Shown here piece after piece: positions 50,932 to 59,040 of a DNA stretch of 64,000 nt. The notes under the pieces were generated by a model. That model was not told the DNA's origin. It did no database searches and worked only from the letters and a program-made list of their open reading frames with translations. This stretch comes from Curtobacterium sp. Leaf261 (GTDB lineage: Bacteria > Actinomycetota > Actinomycetes > Actinomycetales > Microbacteriaceae): assembly GCF_001422205.1 (NCBI RefSeq), contig NZ_LMMJ01000008.1, positions 300,915 to 364,914 on the forward strand. The letters are read 5' to 3'. Positions within the stretch are counted from its first letter, which is position 1, and every line of letters begins with the position of its first letter. The translations under genes were made by a program, and so were the position numbers.

Positions 50932-53900
50932 GCGACGCGAGCGATCCGACCGACGCAGCCCCGGGCCTCCCGTCCGATGCGGGCGCGTCGCGCCACAGCG
51001 CTGATCCGGGCGCGTCGCGCCACAGCGCGGACGCGATCGCCGACGCCCTCGGACGCCCGCGCCCGACCGCGCAGCAGCGCGCCGTCATCGAGTCCCCGCT
51101 CGCGCCGGCGCTGGTCGTCGCCGGTGCCGGGAGCGGCAAGACGGAGACCATGGCCTCGAGGGTCGTGTGGCTGCTCGCGAACCGGTTCGTCCGCCCGGAC
51201 GAGGTCCTCGGGCTGACCTTCACCCGCAAGGCGGCGGGCGAGCTCGGTGTCCGCGTGAACGACCGCATCGCGGCGCTCGAGGAGGCCGGGATCATCGAGC
51301 CCGCCGATGCGTTCGAGGCCCCGACGGTGTCCACCTACAACGCCTTCGCGAACGCCGTGTTCCGCGAGAACGCGCTGCTCGTCGGCCGCGACGGCGAGTC
51401 GCAGGTGCTCACCGAGCCCTCCGCCTGGCAGCTGGCACGCCGCGTGGTCGTGGCGGCGCACGATGACCGGCTCTCGGGCCTCGACAAGAACGTCGACACG
51501 GTGACGGCGGCCCTGGTCGCGCTCAACGGTGTGATGAGCGAGCACCTCGTCGACCCGGACCGGCTCCGACGCTTCGCGGAGGACTTCGCGGGGACGCTCG
51601 AGCTGCCGGGGAACCGGGGCAAGCCGTACGCGGCGATCGTCAGGGCGGTGCAGGCCGTGTCCGGGCTCGGACCGCTCATCGACCTCGTCGGGGAGTTCCG
51701 ACGCCAGAAGGTCGAGCGCGGCTTCGTGGAGTTCTCCGACCAGGTCGCCCTCGCCCTGCAGGCGGCCGACGCGGCGCCCCGGGTGATCGACGACCTCCGA
51801 GCGCGGTACCGCGTGGTGCTCCTCGACGAGTACCAGGACACCTCGGTGGTCCAGACGCGCTTCCTCGCGCAGCTGTTCGCCGGCCACCCGGTGATGGCGG
51901 TCGGCGACCCGCACCAGTCGATCTACGGGTTCCGCGGCGCGTCCGCGGCGAACCTCGGACGGTTCCCTCTGGACTTCGGCACGCCGCCCGGTGCGACGGT
52001 CGCCTCCGGCGCCGTGGGTTCCTACGCGCTGTCCACGAGCTGGCGGAACCCGGTCGACGTCCTCACCGGCGCGAACGCGATCGTCGCGCCGCTCACCGCG
52101 GCGTCGAGCGTGCCGGTCGAGCAGCTCGCGCCACGGCCGGGGGCGGACGCGGGGTCGGTGACCGCGATCTACCCGGAGACACTGCCCGAGGAGGCGGTCG
52201 GTGTCGCGGTCTGGTTCGAGGAGCACCGCGCGGCGAACCCGGGGTCGTCGATGGCGCTGCTCCTCCGCGCCCGGAAGGACCTCACGGCGTTCACCGCGGC
52301 GCTCACCGCCAGGGACGTCCCCTTCCACGTCCTCGGCACCGGTGGACTCCTGCAGCGACCCGAGATCGTGGACCTCGTCGCGGCACTCCGGGTGCTCCAC
52401 GACCCTGCCGCGGGCAACGACCTCATCCGGCTGCTCGCCGGCGCGCGGTGGCGCATCGGCCCGGCCGACGTCGTCGCCCTGCAGCAGGTGTCCCGCTGGC
52501 TGTTCGACCGCGACCACACCCAGGCGAGGCTCGACGAGGACATCACCGGCGCCTTCCGCGCGTCGGTCGCCGCCGGCGAGCACGGCTCGCTCGTCGACGC
52601 TCTCGACTTCGTCGCCGCGGCACCGGACGAGCACGGTGCGCTCGAGGGGATCAGCCTGGAGGGTCGTGCCAGGATGCGCGCGCTCGGCACCTCCCTGCAG
52701 GGGTTGCGTGCGCGTGCCGGGGGCGACCTCGTCGACTTCGTGACGCTCGTCGTGCAGGAGATGCGGCTCGACGTCGAGGTCGCCGCGCACGAGAACGGCA
52801 GCGCCGCCTACCTCGACGCCTTCCTCGACGAACTCGCCGGCTTCGTGTCGACCGACGACCGTGCGGACCTCGGGTCGTTCCTCGGGTGGATCGACGCCGC
52901 ATCCCGCCGCGACGACATGGGCCCCCGGTCGGAGGAACCGGAGGCCGGAACGGTGCAGATCCTCACGATCCACGGCTCCAAGGGCCTCGAGTGGGATGCC
53001 GTCGCGGTCCCGCGGATGGTCGAGGGCGGGCTGCCGTCCCGTCCGCAGGAGGGATCGATGGGCTGGCTCGGGTTCGGGCGGCTGCCGTACGACTTCCGCG
53101 GGGACGCCGAGGAGCTGCCCCGACTGCAGTGGCGTGGTGCGGAGACCCAGAAGGAGGTGGTCGACGCGATCGAGGACTACAAGGAGCTCGTCGGCCGAAG
53201 CAACCTCGACGAGGAACGTCGGCTCACCTACGTCGCGCTGACCCGGGCCCGTCGGTCCCTCCTGGTGTCCGGGTCGTACTGGGGGTCGGGGAGCCGGCCG
53301 ACCGAGCCGAGCCGCTACCTCGCGGACCTCGTGGCGGCCGGTGTCGTGGACGGTGCCGCGATCCCGGCATCGACGGAGTTCGAGACGAACCCGCTCAGCG
53401 AGTCCGGCGCGACGATGCCGTGGCCGCACGTGCCGTTCACCGAGCGCGGGCGCCGTGTGACCGCGGCGGCGGAACGGGTCCGGAACGCCAACCCCGGGGC
53501 CGCCGGTCGCTACGCGGCGGACATCGACCTGCTGCTCGCCGAGCGGACGGCCGCCCAGCACGGTCGTCACGTCGTCGACCTGCCGCACCGCATCGCGGCG
53601 TCCGGGTTCAAGGACTACCTGACCGCACCGGGCAAGGTGGCGGAGCGACTCCGGCGACCGATGCCCGAGCGGCCCTACCGTGCGACCCGTCTCGGCACGC
53701 TGTTCCACCAGTGGGTCGAGCGCCGAGCTGCGCCCGGTGGGGCCCTCGAGGCACTCGACGCGTGGGACGGTGAGCTCGACCTCGACCCGGAGGAGTCTGC
53801 GGTCGCCGCGGCCACGGACGACGACGCCCGGCGCCTGGCGGAGCTCCAGACGACCTTCGCCCGGTCGCGGTGGGCGGAGCGGACCCCGGTCGAGGTCGAG

Positions 53901-54206
53901 CGCGAGATCCACATCCCGTTCCGCGGCCACAGCGTCGTCTGCAAGCTCGACGCGGTGTACGAGATCGACGGCCGCATCGAGATCGTCGACTGGAAGACGG
54001 GCAAGGCTCCGCGGGACGACGCCGACCTGCTCGAACGACAGTTGCAGCTCGCGCTCTACCGGGTCGCGTACGCGGAGTTCACCGGCACGGACGTCGCGGA
54101 CGTCGACGCGGTGTTCTACTTCGTGGCGGACGACGTCGAGATCCGCCCGTCGCACCTGCTCGACCGCGCGGGGCTCGAGCAGGCCTGGGCCGAGGCGGTC
54201 GGCTGA
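50928..54206 (+). CDS. adnB: AdnB subunit of AdnAB helicase-nuclease
   Basis: 1092-aa UvrD-family helicase with C-terminal nuclease, the lead motor of AdnAB. Walker A GAGSGKTET at about 64-72, LTFTRKAAGEL (Ia), LLDEYQDTS (II, about 300), GDPHQSIYGFRGA (III), TIHGSKGLEWD (V) and YVALTRARRSLL (VI). The nuclease has CKLDAVYEIDG and IVDWKTGKAP (about 1020), then LQLALYRVAYAEF. The N-terminal 45 residues before the helicase are variable and repeat-derived (two ASRHSA units). Confidence 0.93.
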   Translation: MSDASDPTDAAPGLPSDAGASRHSADPGASRHSADAIADALGRPRPTAQQRAVIESPLAPALVVAGAGSGKTETMASRVVWLLANRFVRPDEVLGLTFTRKAAGELGVRVNDRIAALEEAGIIEPADAFEAPTVSTYNAFANAVFRENALLVGRDGESQVLTEPSAWQLARRVVVAAHDDRLSGLDKNVDTVTAALVALNGVMSEHLVDPDRLRRFAEDFAGTLELPGNRGKPYAAIVRAVQAVSGLGPLIDLVGEFRRQKVERGFVEFSDQVALALQAADAAPRVIDDLRARYRVVLLDEYQDTSVVQTRFLAQLFAGHPVMAVGDPHQSIYGFRGASAANLGRFPLDFGTPPGATVASGAVGSYALSTSWRNPVDVLTGANAIVAPLTAASSVPVEQLAPRPGADAGSVTAIYPETLPEEAVGVAVWFEEHRAANPGSSMALLLRARKDLTAFTAALTARDVPFHVLGTGGLLQRPEIVDLVAALRVLHDPAAGNDLIRLLAGARWRIGPADVVALQQVSRWLFDRDHTQARLDEDITGAFRASVAAGEHGSLVDALDFVAAAPDEHGALEGISLEGRARMRALGTSLQGLRARAGGDLVDFVTLVVQEMRLDVEVAAHENGSAAYLDAFLDELAGFVSTDDRADLGSFLGWIDAASRRDDMGPRSEEPEAGTVQILTIHGSKGLEWDAVAVPRMVEGGLPSRPQEGSMGWLGFGRLPYDFRGDAEELPRLQWRGAETQKEVVDAIEDYKELVGRSNLDEERRLTYVALTRARRSLLVSGSYWGSGSRPTEPSRYLADLVAAGVVDGAAIPASTEFETNPLSESGATMPWPHVPFTERGRRVTAAAERVRNANPGAAGRYAADIDLLLAERTAAQHGRHVVDLPHRIAASGFKDYLTAPGKVAERLRRPMPERPYRATRLGTLFHQWVERRAAPGGALEALDAWDGELDLDPEESAVAAATDDDARRLAELQTTFARSRWAERTPVEVEREIHIPFRGHSVVCKLDAVYEIDGRIEIVDWKTGKAPRDDADLLERQLQLALYRVAYAEFTGTDVADVDAVFYFVADDVEIRPSHLLDRAGLEQAWAEAVG
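50981..51027. repeat. 27-bp in-frame duplication in the adnB 5' end
   Basis: A 20-nt identical block starts at 50981 and again at 51008 (period 27), encoding the duplicated peptide GASRHSAD. It is next to a GGAGGCCCGG-family fragment at 50961-50976. Confidence 0.85.
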
Positions 54207-54227
54207 CCGTTCCGCGCCCCGATCCGC

Positions 54228-54307
54228 GACCCGCGCGGCCCGTGACCCGCGCGGCCCGTGACCCGCGCGGCCCGTGACCCGCGCGGCCCGTGACCCGCGC
54301 GGCCCGT
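54228..54307. repeat. 16-bp tandem repeat, five perfect copies
   Basis: GACCCGCGCGGCCCGT repeats five times without change, then decays (GACCAGCGGG). It lies in the convergent gap between adnB and the phosphotransferase-like gene, followed by a GGAGGCCCGG-family arm at 54335-54355. Confidence 0.93.
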
Positions 54308-54367
54308 GACCAGCGGGACGGGCTTGGCGGGGCCGCACCGGGCCTCCAGGCCGTCCGCGACGCGGCG

Positions 54368-55369
54368 TCAGCCGTGTCGACGTTCGGTCGAGCTGAGGAG
54401 CTGCTCGACCTCGCCGATCTCCATCGTCTCGGGCGAGACACCCTGGAGCGGCTTCGCGAGCGGGGAGTGCACCTGGTCGACGAGCCGGTGCATCATCGCG
54501 ACGGCATCGTCGACGACCTCGGTGCTCTTGACCTGCACGCCGTGGAGCAGCCACTGGGCCGTCTCGAGCTCGTGGTGGACGCGCGCGCGCTGCGGGAGCT
54601 GCCGGTCCCGGCCGCCGCCGTTCGTCGTGTAGGACGCCAGGACGGAGTCGAACGCCGTCGAGTCGCGACCGCCGAGGATCCACGCGAGGTCCTTCGCCGG
54701 GTCGCCGAGCCGCAGCTCGCCCCACCCGAGGACACCAGTCACGGCGTCGTCCATCGCGAGCACGGACTCGGCCCCGAGTGCGCCGTGCACGACGGTCGGG
54801 GTGAACTGCCAGAGCTGCTGGTCCTTGGCCGCGCCCTCCCACCGCTCCTGGAGCGCCGCGGGGACGAGACCCGTGGAGACCGCACGGTCCATCACGGACA
54901 CCGCCGACCGCAGCACCTCGAACGGTGTCAGCGACGGCAGGCCGGCGTCGGTGACGAAGCTCGTCGGGAGCGCGTGGACCGCGGCGACGGCACGTCCGAC
55001 CGAGGTCGCGAGCGCCGGTCGTGCGAGCAGCGCACCCGTGTCGAGCTGCTTCCCGCGCACGTACGTGGTCACGATGGCGCGGGTCTGGCCGATCGGCGCC
55101 TGACCGCGGTACTCCGGCACACCGAACGGGAGGCGCGTGCGGATCCCGGCGCTGAGGGCGCGGATCGCGACGAGGTCGGCGGACTGACGCGCCTCGGCGC
55201 GCTGGTTGCGCGGACGCCGGATCGCGATGACGTCGCCGTCGGCGGTGCGGAGGACCGCAGATTCGTAGTCCCCGTCCGACGCGGACCCGAGCATCTGGGT
55301 CCCCGTCACGACGAGACCGGGCACGGCCGTGGTGGCCAACGCCGCTAGAGTGAAGTGGGAACCAGCCAT
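54368..55369 (-). CDS. Degenerate aminoglycoside-phosphotransferase-fold protein (probable pseudokinase)
   Basis: 333 aa with the APH/choline-kinase fold (AIRRPRNQR in the ATP-binding lobe, FGVPEYRGQ, GDPAKDLAWI). The catalytic loop is altered: the HGDxxxxN motif is HGALGAES (H195, with A197 for Asp and S202 for Asn). The metal-binding Asp of the IDW motif is Gly (GVLGWGE, G215). Phosphotransfer is therefore unlikely. The frame is otherwise intact, so it is not a decayed gene. Start ATG at 55369, 6 nt after TACCCT. It is divergent from nudC. Confidence 0.8.
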   Translation of the reverse strand: MAGSHFTLAALATTAVPGLVVTGTQMLGSASDGDYESAVLRTADGDVIAIRRPRNQRAEARQSADLVAIRALSAGIRTRLPFGVPEYRGQAPIGQTRAIVTTYVRGKQLDTGALLARPALATSVGRAVAAVHALPTSFVTDAGLPSLTPFEVLRSAVSVMDRAVSTGLVPAALQERWEGAAKDQQLWQFTPTVVHGALGAESVLAMDDAVTGVLGWGELRLGDPAKDLAWILGGRDSTAFDSVLASYTTNGGGRDRQLPQRARVHHELETAQWLLHGVQVKSTEVVDDAVAMMHRLVDQVHSPLAKPLQGVSPETMEIGEVEQLLSSTERRHG

Positions 55370-55375
55370 GCCCTC

Positions 55376-55381
55376 AGGGTA
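55376..55381 (-). promoter_or_regulatory. -10 box of leaderless phosphotransferase-like gene promoter
   Basis: TACCCT on the minus strand, 6 nt before the ATG at 55369. Confidence 0.6.
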
Positions 55382-55474
55382 GGTCGGCATCCCACTCACC
55401 AGGGGTTCGCCACGCTGTCCCGGCGTCGAACAGTCGCGGTGTCCACCGTGCCCCGTCGATCCGCAGGAGTCCCG

Positions 55475-56410
55475 TTGTCCGAGGAATTCGCCGCCCGGTT
55501 GCCACTGTCCAGGAACGAGCTCGACCGCGACGGCGAGTTCCGCGGGACCCCCGACCTCGAGCGGGTCCTCCGCGACGATCCCGAGACGCGCTTCCTGCCG
55601 CTCCAGCGTGCCGCGATGCTGCGGAACCCCGACGGCACCCTGCGGTTCGTCGGCGCGGACCAGGTGCCCGCCGGCACCGTGCTGCTCTACCTCGGACGTG
55701 CGATCTCCGACGCCCCGGACGCGCCGGCCGGCACCCGGTTCGTCGCTGCGTTCGTCGACGAGGACACGGCGCACACGATCGAGCCGGACGACGACGCGTG
55801 GGAGAGCCTCCGCATGTTCGGGACCGAGCTCTCGCCGCGCGACTCCGGGATCGCGGTCGAGGCCGTCGCCATGGCGAACTGGCACGCGGTGCACGGGTTC
55901 TCGCCGAGGACCGGTTCGGCGTCCGTGCCGGAGCAGGGCGGCTGGGTGCGTCGTGATCCCGAGGGCCACGAGCTCTTCCCGCGGACCGACCCCGCGGTCA
56001 TCGTCGGGATCACCGATCGCGACGACCGGATGCTCCTCGGGTCCAACGCGGCCTGGGACACCGGTCGGTACTCGCTCCTGGCGGGGTTCGTCGAGCCGGG
56101 GGAGTCCCTCGAGGACGCCGTCCGGCGTGAGGTGCACGAGGAGTCCGGCGTGCACGTCGAGGAGCCGCGGTACCTGGGTTCGCAGCCGTGGCCGTTCCCG
56201 GCGTCGCTCATGCTCGGCTTCATGGCGCGCGCGGTCGACGGCGATCCGTCCACGATCCGCCCCGACGGCGTCGAGATCATGGACGTCCGCTGGTTCTCGC
56301 GCGAGGAGATCGCCGCCGAGGCCGGGAAGACGCTGTTCCTGCCCGGCCGCACCTCGATCGCCCGCGCGATCATCGAGGAGTGGTACGGCGAAGCGCTCGA
56401 CGTGCCGTGA
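55475..56410 (+). CDS. nudC: NAD+ diphosphatase / deNADding Nudix hydrolase NudC
   Basis: 311-aa Nudix hydrolase splitting NADH or removing NAD caps from RNA. The Nudix box begins GFVEPGESLEDAVRREV at G204, and the NudC-specific SQPWPFPAS follows at about 236-244. The zinc ribbon is degenerate: where NudC has two CxxC pairs this one reads GFSPRTGSAS and RRDPEGHELF (about 141-168), with no cysteine. The start is the TTG at 55475, with AGGAG 5 nt upstream; GTG codons at 55439 and 55448 have no such site. Its stop overlaps the uvrD2 start. Confidence 0.9.
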   Translation: MSEEFAARLPLSRNELDRDGEFRGTPDLERVLRDDPETRFLPLQRAAMLRNPDGTLRFVGADQVPAGTVLLYLGRAISDAPDAPAGTRFVAAFVDEDTAHTIEPDDDAWESLRMFGTELSPRDSGIAVEAVAMANWHAVHGFSPRTGSASVPEQGGWVRRDPEGHELFPRTDPAVIVGITDRDDRMLLGSNAAWDTGRYSLLAGFVEPGESLEDAVRREVHEESGVHVEEPRYLGSQPWPFPASLMLGFMARAVDGDPSTIRPDGVEIMDVRWFSREEIAAEAGKTLFLPGRTSIARAIIEEWYGEALDVP

Positions 56411-58140
56411 CGGACGATGCGGCACGGCCACCGTCGCCGGAGGAGATCCTCGCCGCACTCGACGCCGAGCAGCGCACCGTCGCGACGACCCTGCTCGGTC
56501 CCGTCGCGGTCCTCGCCGGTGCCGGTACCGGGAAGACCCGGGCGATCACGTCGAGGATCGCCTACGGCGTCGCGACCGGCACCTACGCGCCGAACCACGT
56601 CCTCGCGCTGACCTTCACCACGCGTGCCGCGGGCGAGCTCCGGTCGCGGCTGAGGGCGCTCGGCGCCGGAGCCATCCAGGCGCGAACGTTCCACGCGGCG
56701 GCGATGTCCCAGCTCAGCTACTTCTGGCCGGACACCGTCGGGGGAGCGGCCCCGCGGATCGTCGAGTCCAAGGGTCGGCTCATCGCGCACGCCGCCGACA
56801 CGATCCACCTGCGGGTCGACACCGCCGTGCTGCGGGACCTCGCGGGCGAGGTCGAGTGGCGGAAGGTCGAACGGCTCACCTTCGACGAGTACGAGGCCGC
56901 CGCCGCCGACCGGGTGATGCCGCAGGGGGCGGATCCCCGTCGCGTGGTCGACCTCATGAAGGCGTACGAGGAGATCAAGGACGACCGTCGGCAGCTCGAC
57001 TTCGAGGACGTGCTCCTCGCGACACTCGGCATGATCGAGGCCGAGCCGAGGGTCGCCTCCTACGTGCACCAGCAGTACCGGTTCTTCGTCGTCGACGAGT
57101 ACCAGGACGTCTCGCCGATCCAGCACGACCTGCTCCGGGCATGGCTCGGCGGCCGCGACGACCTCTGCGTGGTCGGTGACGCCAGCCAGACGATCTACTC
57201 CTTCGCGGGGGCCTCGAGCGGCTACCTGCTCGGGTTCGGCGCCGAGTTCCCGCGGTCCTCCGTCGTCCGGCTCGAGCGGAACTACCGGTCCACCGCCGCG
57301 GTCGTGCAGGCGGCGAACACGCTCATGCGCGGGCGCCCCGGTGCCCTCGACCTGATAGCGCAGACTGCCGACGCCGGGGTGCCGCCGGAGGTCCTGGCGT
57401 GCGTCGACGACGGTCAGGAGGCGGGCGCCGTGGCCAGGCGCATCGCCGACCTCGTCGCGGAGGGAGCGACGTACAGCGACTGTGCCGTGCTGTTCCGGGT
57501 CGGGGCGCAGTCCGCGCTCCTCGAGACCGCGCTCGCCCGCGCCGGCATCCCCTACCGTGTCCAGGGCGGTACGCGGTTCTTCGACCGGCCGGAGGTCCGG
57601 CAGACCGTGCTGCTGCTCCGTGGAGCCGCGCGGAGCATCGTCGGTGAGCCGATCACGAAGACGGTCTCGGACACGATCCGGTCACTCGGTTGGAACCCGG
57701 AACCCCCGGAGGGGCAGGGTGCCGTCCGAGCCCAGTGGGAGGCGCTCCAGGCGATCATGGGCCTCGCAGAGGCCGCCCCCGCCGGGGCCACCCTGCAGCA
57801 GTTCTCGGCCGACCTCGTCGATCGCGAGGCGACCCACCACGAGCCGTCCGTCGACCAGGTGACGCTCGCGACGCTGCACTCGTCGAAGGGCCTCGAGTGG
57901 CCGCACGTGACGATCGTCGGTGCGACCGAGGGGCTCCTGCCGATCTCGCACGCCACGACCGAGGCGGAGATCGACGAGGAGCGCCGGCTGTTCTACGTCG
58001 GCATCACCCGGGCGCGTCGGAGTGTGACGGTCACGTGGTCGGCGCGCGGTGGGTCCCGCGGCGGTGAGCGTCGACCGAGTCGTTTCGTGGCAGCGCTCGA
58101 CACGAGCACCGGGGGTGCGGCCCGAGGGTCAGGGGCGTGA
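56407..58140 (+). CDS. uvrD2: SF1 DNA helicase, UvrD2 type
   Basis: 577-aa 3'-5' DNA helicase of the UvrD/Rep family. Motifs: GAGTGKTRAI (I), LTFTTRAAGEL (Ia), VVDEYQDVSP (II), GDASQTIYSFAGA (III), LERNYRST (IV), TLHSSKGLEW (V) and YVGITRARRSV (VI). The chain stops about 40 residues after motif VI; mycobacterial UvrD2 is about 700 aa and carries a C-terminal HRDC domain, absent here. The GTG start overlaps the nudC stop. Its last 110 bp overlap the convergent gene. Confidence 0.92.
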   Translation: MTDDAARPPSPEEILAALDAEQRTVATTLLGPVAVLAGAGTGKTRAITSRIAYGVATGTYAPNHVLALTFTTRAAGELRSRLRALGAGAIQARTFHAAAMSQLSYFWPDTVGGAAPRIVESKGRLIAHAADTIHLRVDTAVLRDLAGEVEWRKVERLTFDEYEAAAADRVMPQGADPRRVVDLMKAYEEIKDDRRQLDFEDVLLATLGMIEAEPRVASYVHQQYRFFVVDEYQDVSPIQHDLLRAWLGGRDDLCVVGDASQTIYSFAGASSGYLLGFGAEFPRSSVVRLERNYRSTAAVVQAANTLMRGRPGALDLIAQTADAGVPPEVLACVDDGQEAGAVARRIADLVAEGATYSDCAVLFRVGAQSALLETALARAGIPYRVQGGTRFFDRPEVRQTVLLLRGAARSIVGEPITKTVSDTIRSLGWNPEPPEGQGAVRAQWEALQAIMGLAEAAPAGATLQQFSADLVDREATHHEPSVDQVTLATLHSSKGLEWPHVTIVGATEGLLPISHATTEAEIDEERRLFYVGITRARRSVTVTWSARGGSRGGERRPSRFVAALDTSTGGAARGSGA

Positions 58141-58948
58141 CCGTCAGGTCCGTCCGGTCGACCCGGAGCTGACGGCCGGACGGCGCCACGGACGGCGATG
58201 CCGAGAAGGACGGTGTCGGCGACGTCGATCGTGGTGTGGGTGACCGTCCGTCCGGCAACCGGGCGAGCACGAGCCCGCACACGGTCGCGGCGATCCCGTC
58301 GGCACGCCACGGCGACGGTGGTGGCAGGCGGCGACCCCAGAGCTGCCCGGCGATGACCGGCCACACGGGGTCCTCGTCCACCCGCCAGAGCTCCATGCAC
58401 GCCAGGCACGCCCCCGCGTCGGGCTCGAGGACCGGTCCGACGCGGACCGTGCCGTCCCCGATGACGACCGGGAGCTGCGGCACCAGTCGCCGCGACCACG
58501 TCGAGCGGACGACCGGGTCGACCACGTGGTCGGTGACGAGCACGGCGAGATGCGGTTCAGGGTCGGGGAGCGGGACGGGGCCGCCGGGGGGTGCATCCGT
58601 CCGGATGACGTCGACGTCCTCGCCGCGGAGGTGTTCGACGAGGCGGTCGGCCACGGCACCGGATCCGTGCACCTCGACCAGACGATGGGGCAGCGGTGTG
58701 GCCTCGACCATCGCCGGTGCCGCCGCTCCGAGCACCGCCGCGGCCGACGTCGGCGCACAACCGAGGTGCTCGGCGATCGCCGGCAGGGCATCCCTGGCGG
58801 TCTCGCGGCGGATGGCCGAGAGGAACCGTTCGTCCGGCGTCGTGGGGACGTCGACGATCGCGCGCATCGGATCGACCCCGAGCTGGATCGTCCTCGGGTC
58901 CCGCCAGACGAGTTCGAGCGAGGGTTCGATGTGGATGCCCATGGACAT
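58031..58948 (-). CDS. Orphan cyclodehydratase-like (E1/ThiF-related) zinc protein
   Basis: 305 aa, the Rv3196-position protein. Residues 90-100 hold a Rossmann-like VHGSGAVADRL. Two cysteine pairs, C181xxC184 (CLACMELW) and C281xC283 (HPRCSC), look like the structural zinc site of azole-peptide cyclodehydratase C proteins and related E1-like folds. No YcaO gene or precursor peptide lies nearby, so RiPP chemistry is not implied. The C-terminal 36 codons, including HPRCSC, overlap the uvrD2 3' end antisense. The start could be the ATG at 58948 or 58942. Confidence 0.75.
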   Translation of the reverse strand: MSMGIHIEPSLELVWRDPRTIQLGVDPMRAIVDVPTTPDERFLSAIRRETARDALPAIAEHLGCAPTSAAAVLGAAAPAMVEATPLPHRLVEVHGSGAVADRLVEHLRGEDVDVIRTDAPPGGPVPLPDPEPHLAVLVTDHVVDPVVRSTWSRRLVPQLPVVIGDGTVRVGPVLEPDAGACLACMELWRVDEDPVWPVIAGQLWGRRLPPPSPWRADGIAATVCGLVLARLPDGRSPTPRSTSPTPSFSASPSVAPSGRQLRVDRTDLTVTPLTLGPHPRCSCRALPRNDSVDAHRRGTHRAPTT

Positions 58949-59040
58949 CGAGCCTGGCGTGTGGAGGAGCCGCCGTGGGGCGGACCGCAGGATCTGTGGA
59001 GAACCCGCGCCGTGCCTCCCGTACCGGATCGGCGCAGCCG

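Noticed and set aside
54228..54307. CRISPR-like regularly repeated sequence
   Set aside because: Units are 16 bp and contiguous with no unique spacers and no cas genes nearby; a simple tandem repeat.
50796..54842. 1348-codon minus-strand open frame opposite adnB
   Set aside because: Shadow of a GC-rich gene with no recognisable domain; adnB is unambiguous on the other strand.
55439..55474. Upstream GTG starts for nudC (55439 and 55448)
   Set aside because: They lack a ribosome site; AGGAG is placed correctly only for the TTG at 55475, where the family's N-terminus begins.
58031..58948. RiPP (azole peptide) biosynthetic cluster
   Set aside because: Only a cyclodehydratase-like fold is present; there is no YcaO, dehydrogenase, precursor peptide or exporter, and the position is shared with mycobacterial housekeeping genes.
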